A stretch of DNA of 64,000 nucleotides from the NCBI GenBank assembly GCA_963970005.1, contig CAXAMN010000001.1, positions 624,553 through 688,552 of the forward strand, read 5' to 3'. Positions 59,722-64,000 of this stretch are shown in pieces. How positions within the stretch are numbered: position 1 is the stretch's first letter; the number at the start of each line of letters is the position of its first letter. The stretch is from Durusdinium trenchii (lineage: Eukaryota > Sar > Dinophyceae > Suessiales > Symbiodiniaceae). The position numbers were made by a program, and so were the translations under genes. The notes below the pieces were generated by a model. That model saw nothing but the letters and a program-made list of their open reading frames with translations, was not told the DNA's origin and did no database searches.

Positions 59722-60000
59722 CGTTTTTCGGACATGTTCGGACTATGGATGTTGTACTGTCCTTACGTGAGGACCGGTACCACCGCAGCATCACGGTGAA
59801 GGGTCACCGGATGCTTAAGGATCTTTGCTTGAAGAAACATGTTAGGCTTTATACGGCTTTCTCCCGCTTTGGCAATCTTTGGGGATCAAGGTGAATTGGA
59901 TCACACATTCTTGCGGTGAATTGGCGCGCTGTAGCAGACCGGCACAAGAAGGACTTCTGTGATCCGCAGAAGCTGAACATCCCAAAAGTCATGCGGCGGG

Positions 60001-60300
60001 GTGATTCTTCACACCACGGCTCAAAGCACATGGATCTGCTTGAACCTTCTCATCATGCCTTTCCATCCAGGAGCGTCTGCCATCATCAGCCTGTCCTCAG
60101 GTGTGGTCCCCTTCAAACGGCTGGGTGGCAAGAAATGGCGCAGCCTCAGCACATCGATTTCCACCGAGTCCTTCCGAATCAAAGAGAGGTCATTGTCATT
60201 TGGTACATGGACAGATCTGTTTGCACGAGATCGTGTTCCGTCGGGCTCTTCTGTTTGCACCTGGGTGTTCTTCAAGTACTTGCACGTAGGTTTAGAACAG
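60001..60300. CDS. Coding-like stretch, strand unresolved
   Basis: The plus frame (SAIISLSSGVVPFKRLGGKK, FGTWTDLFARDRVPSG) and the minus frame (SVEIDVLRLRHFLPPSRLKG, GWKGMMRRFKQIHVL, stop near 60021) are both open for over 80 codons with good composition. One is likely a real exon. The plus strand is favoured slightly by third-base bias and by the LamG-like exon upstream. Confidence 0.3.
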
Positions 60301-61076
60301 TTTGAGGTGGCATTTAATTACAGTACATGCATGCCTTTAACACGTTTACCATTTACTGGAATCTCTCGCAAACCATCCCAGTAGTATCACCCTGGTGGAA
60401 CAACCCTTCATAGCCCAAATACCATATACCATCATACAATCATACACCTTACCATTCTCATGACAACCACAGAAGCGTTTGGGTGAGGGAGTTCAATCCT
60501 GAAGCAATAGAAGCACCAAATCTGGGACACTCTTTGGATAACCACCACGTGCAAATCGAGGCGCAATACCTTGCGGGCCAAGAATAAGGAATCCTGGCGG
60601 CTGACCATTGGCGGTGACGGTCAAGGCACACCCTGCTTGACACTATAGTTGACCCTCCCACATCGAAAAGCACACACCATACATTCCAAACGCCCTCAGT
60701 GATGTCAACTCATGTCTTGAGTGAAGTTGCTTTGTCGTTGGCCAGGTCCTGGAAGCGCCAACCGCGAAAAACCACACGTTTATGGGATCGTTCATGAGAT
60801 CGGAGAACTATTGCAAAAGGCCAGGACGAAAGACTACCTGACACTCTGAAAAAGTGGTCAAGTCTGAGGGCAAAGAATCTATGTAGCACACAAAAGCAAA
60901 TACATAATAAGTATCTGATTGAATTATACCAGGTGCAACATGTAACAACTGTTTGGGAATTTCAGCCTTGATTCTGTCTGATGAGCCTTCTGTTGTTTCA
61001 CCAGGCTTAGAAGCCAGCATCAGCCAGCCACATGAACAAATTGCATTCCATAATCCAGTTCCTAACCATTGACCAC

Positions 61077-61192
61077 CTTCACGCCCTCCTGCACCACTGA
61101 CACCCACGCAGCCGTGCGTGCCCAGCCGTGCCAAAGCGCCACGCCCAGCGACCTCCGTTCTTGGTACTTTGCCCAAGAGCTTAGGATCCAAC
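61077..61192 (-). CDS. Candidate exon, Gly-rich, unknown product
   Basis: The acceptor GGCCGATCAG and donor GAAG|GTGGTC bound 38 codons with C/G-rich third positions (LDPKLLGKVPRTEVAGRGAL, ARLGTHGCVGVSGAGGRE). Confidence 0.3.
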
Positions 61193-61653
61193 CTGATCGG
61201 CCACCAGGTGACTCAGGCGGTCAAGCATGGTTTTATATGGTTTTGTTCTGCTTCTTTCTCCTGGAAGACGGCGATTCCAAACCTTTGAGATGGTAGGATG
61301 GCCAACATGCCAAATCGTGGACGAGGTCTCCTTGAAACATGCGTTGAATTCTATTGGTTCACGTTGATGGCATGGCGAGAACAGTCAAGTTGTGTCACTT
61401 GGTCGAACGGTGCTTATCCGAAACCAAAAAGAGGATAACGATTCCAGCGCAATGATTGCAGGTGGATTCAACGATCCTTTGAGGTTGCTAGAACAGAACC
61501 CCGACCATTTGGCAAGATGGTTTGTTGTCCCGAAGCTACTACAAGTAGCCTACGACCACTAGCTCACTACAGTCTAACTGCTCGAACCGTCTTTTCACAA
61601 GGCCAGCACCGCACCGGTCTGAGGCGCCAGTGGTTCCCCGCATGTGGTGCCAG

Positions 61654-61748
61654 CTGCATCCCACCATCACTCGTGACTCTTGTGGATGTTGGCATCCGAA
61701 CCCGCCATCCCACGGAGAGGTGGAGGCCTCGTCCTGTTGGCTTTGCAG
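61654..61748 (+). CDS. Candidate exon, Cys-rich, unknown product
   Basis: The acceptor TGTGGTGCCAG and donor TTTGCAG|GTCGTT bound an open frame (LHPTITRDSCGCWHPNPPSH, GEVEASSCWLC) with four cysteines. Function unknown. Confidence 0.3.
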
Positions 61749-64000
61749 GTCGTTGCAGGTCACCTTTGAGTTAAGAGAAAACTTTTAGGTGATCAGGCAT
61801 GCGGCCAGTTGGCACAACTCATCGAGACTTGATGTGAGCTCCGGATGTTTGACCCACCGTTGCAGTCATCAGCTGCATGATCACAGGAAACAAATTCAGA
61901 ACAATAAACAAGTGCATTGCTCTCGATGCCTCGCCCTTCAAAGGACCCTTCCACTTTTGCAGCGGAAATTTCAGGATGGGAGACAAATGGGGGTAAGACA
62001 TGCACTGGTGTATCCAGGAATAAAACGTTTTCTAGCCCCAATCAGCATTGGCATGCATTTGCCACCTCTCCCCATTTTCCTGTGATTCGCTCAAGGTTCC
62101 GTAAGATGGCTTCAATAACTTCTTGAATCTTGATAGCCCAAACGGAAGCAGACTCCAAAGAACGGCCGGAATGCTTAGTGGGATGCTCTTGCTCAATGGA
62201 TTAGGCATTTGTCCTATCAAGAGGCCCTCCTTGGCCCTCCCAGAAAAAAAGGCGGTATTTATGGACCCCGAAGATCAAGTCCCAAACCTTCATCACTGGA
62301 GCCAAAAGGTCTTAGGTCAGAATGCGCAAAGTGGCACAAATTCCGAAACCCCAAATTAAGCTTTGGTGGACATGTCACCGATATTGAACCACTTCCAAGT
62401 GCCCTGTGGTACCACGGTTCCTCCATAAATCCCAACGATCTTTGGGTCTCAAGGTTTGCGTAAGAAAAGGTCTGTATATCACAGAGTCTTTGTCCCAATC
62501 AAAGGTTTTCCTGTGATCTATCTTTAATCAATAACAATCTTCAAAGGTGGGATCAATCGCATCCGTACAAAGCCGCTGTCCTGACAAAGGAACCCACCTT
62601 GGGGGATGAAGCTGACCTGGAGAACGAACGCTCAAACGTCGATCATTGGCCAATGTTTGTTTGGCAAATGAAACACTGTTTGCAAACAACCAGCTAGTTT
62701 TCCAGGTTCCATGTCATTTTTTCAATTTCACTGAACAGCAAAACTGTGGTCCTAGCACGTCCTACCTACCAATCAATGAACTAATCTTGTCCGCTCCTTT
62801 ATCAAAAGGGCTCCTACCTAGCCGCCTGGTCTTCAATACGTAGTGCAATTCTGAAGATCGGTCGGAATTGGAACTCTCGGGCTGCAAGCAAAACTAGTAT
62901 CGGTGAGTTTCGGGGTCAGTGGGTTTCTCAACATCCCCGGCAACAAACACAAAACATAGGGAACAGGAAAGAACAGGAAGTTCCCCAAGCACAACAAAGA
63001 GCTCGAAGACGCATTGCATTGCTGTGTAGGGAGATCGTTGGTCCAGAAGCATCCACTAACTGTGAACAGAATTGACTATGAAACCTCAAGATTGAGATCT
63101 GATTACCTGTAATTGAATGAACTTCATGTACTGAACTGAACATGTTTTTGTCCTTTCAACACACATATGTATATTAATGTATATTATATCCTGAAAGGCT
63201 GCGTTCTTTGCAAAGGCTGGAATTGGTCCAATAGAAATTGAAATGGCATCTCTGGATATCTCTCATATCTACAACCAGATCTCCTATCCATCCACATCTA
63301 TGCACCTGGAAGAGCTCTTCAGCTACCTGGCACAGCGCACGATGAAGATGACTAAGTCTTGCATAGCAAGCACGTCATTGGTTTTGGAAGGTCCAGCGTC
63401 GTGTTCATAACAGGGCTTAAGTCTCTTTAGCTTATAACTATATCGCATGGGCCTGGAACCTGGAACGGGCCGTGCTCAGTGTAGCAAAGCTCATCGCATG
63501 GTTTGGTACTCTCATATCGCGTGAGCAATTGCTTTAAGGATGAAACAAGAAAAAAACATCTCTGGACCTTAAAGGTCATCTACCTGCACGTTCTTATGTT
63601 TTATGCGTGAAAGAATCTTAAGAAGAGATTGTGCCAGCAAGTTCGTGAACCTATGCAGGATTGCTTTCCAGAACCTCCAAGCAAGGTCATTGTGGGCATG
63701 GCAGTGCAAAGCTGTTGAAGTGCTCAGTTTCAAACAGGGGCATAAGCAACAGCTCGAAAACACTTCTATAAACACGACGTACTGCATCCACGTTCTATAA
63801 GAACCTCCCACAAAAACAGAGCGCTGAACGGATCCATGCAAAATTGGTGACTGGGGGTATCAGTGTCAAATGCGGTTCTTTTTGCTGTGATAATATTTAA
63901 CTAGATGCACTTGATTAGTTTATCCAACTAGTAAAAAACAATATATATATATATATAGTAGCATAGTGAAAGTTAGAATGGGGTGTCAATTCCCAAAAAT
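61749..64000. other. No gene supported
   Basis: Short unbiased frames only. A (TA)n tract lies at 63940-63958. No RNA gene or recognisable repeat. Confidence 0.35.

Noticed and set aside
1-64000. Dinoflagellate spliced-leader relic, CRISPR array, rRNA, prokaryotic promoters
   Set aside because: Searched by eye for the spliced-leader core (TTTTGGCTCAAG) and for regular spaced repeats; none found.

Overview
The window looks like nuclear DNA of a dinoflagellate, most probably a Symbiodiniaceae-type alga. This is inferred from content, since there is no rRNA or marker gene. The evidence is: genes broken into many small exons with GT-AG and GC-AG introns, often with AG before and G after the splice points; a Mei2-like RRM protein, a family expanded in these algae; an FKBP with a leader of signal peptide, FVP-type transit peptide and thylakoid-lumen segment, as in peridinin plastids; and dense dispersed and simple repeats. 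There are no operons, ribosome binding sites or prokaryotic promoters. A 10-base assembly gap lies at 13444-13453.

Layout. (1) 6.3-15.9 kb, minus strand: a gene of unknown function modelled here as about 16 small exons with consistent reading phase, ending in a stop at 6290. (2) 16.7-20.7 kb, minus strand: the most striking locus, a mobile-element-type gene joining a P-loop NTPase/helicase-like region, a low-complexity linker, a cysteine cluster and a KDZ-like DDE transposase. It has three recognisable introns and one frame break. (3) 22.0-24.6 kb, minus strand: Mei2-like RRM gene. (4) 30.6-32.3 kb, minus strand: a three-exon unknown gene with a plausible ATG. (5) 36.4-38.1 kb, minus strand: plastid lumen FKBP-type prolyl isomerase in three exons. 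(6) 42.16-45.18 kb: a 3-kb block of G/T-rich microsatellites and a four-copy 125-bp unit, closed at both ends by inverted arrays of one short motif. (7) 49.9-54.5 kb, minus strand: a three-exon unknown gene. (8) Elsewhere there are isolated exon candidates, mostly of unknown product; one on the plus strand at 59.7 kb looks like the end of a LamG/jellyroll domain.

A palindromic repeat family with core GCTACTAGTAGC occurs at least seven times. Three copies lie inside introns modelled here (genes 1 and 5), so it appears to spread through or be tolerated in introns.

Exon models were made by eye from open frames, third-base bias, splice signals and phase agreement. Recognised protein families (transposase, RRM, FKBP) are much firmer than the unknown genes, and single orphan exons are tentative.
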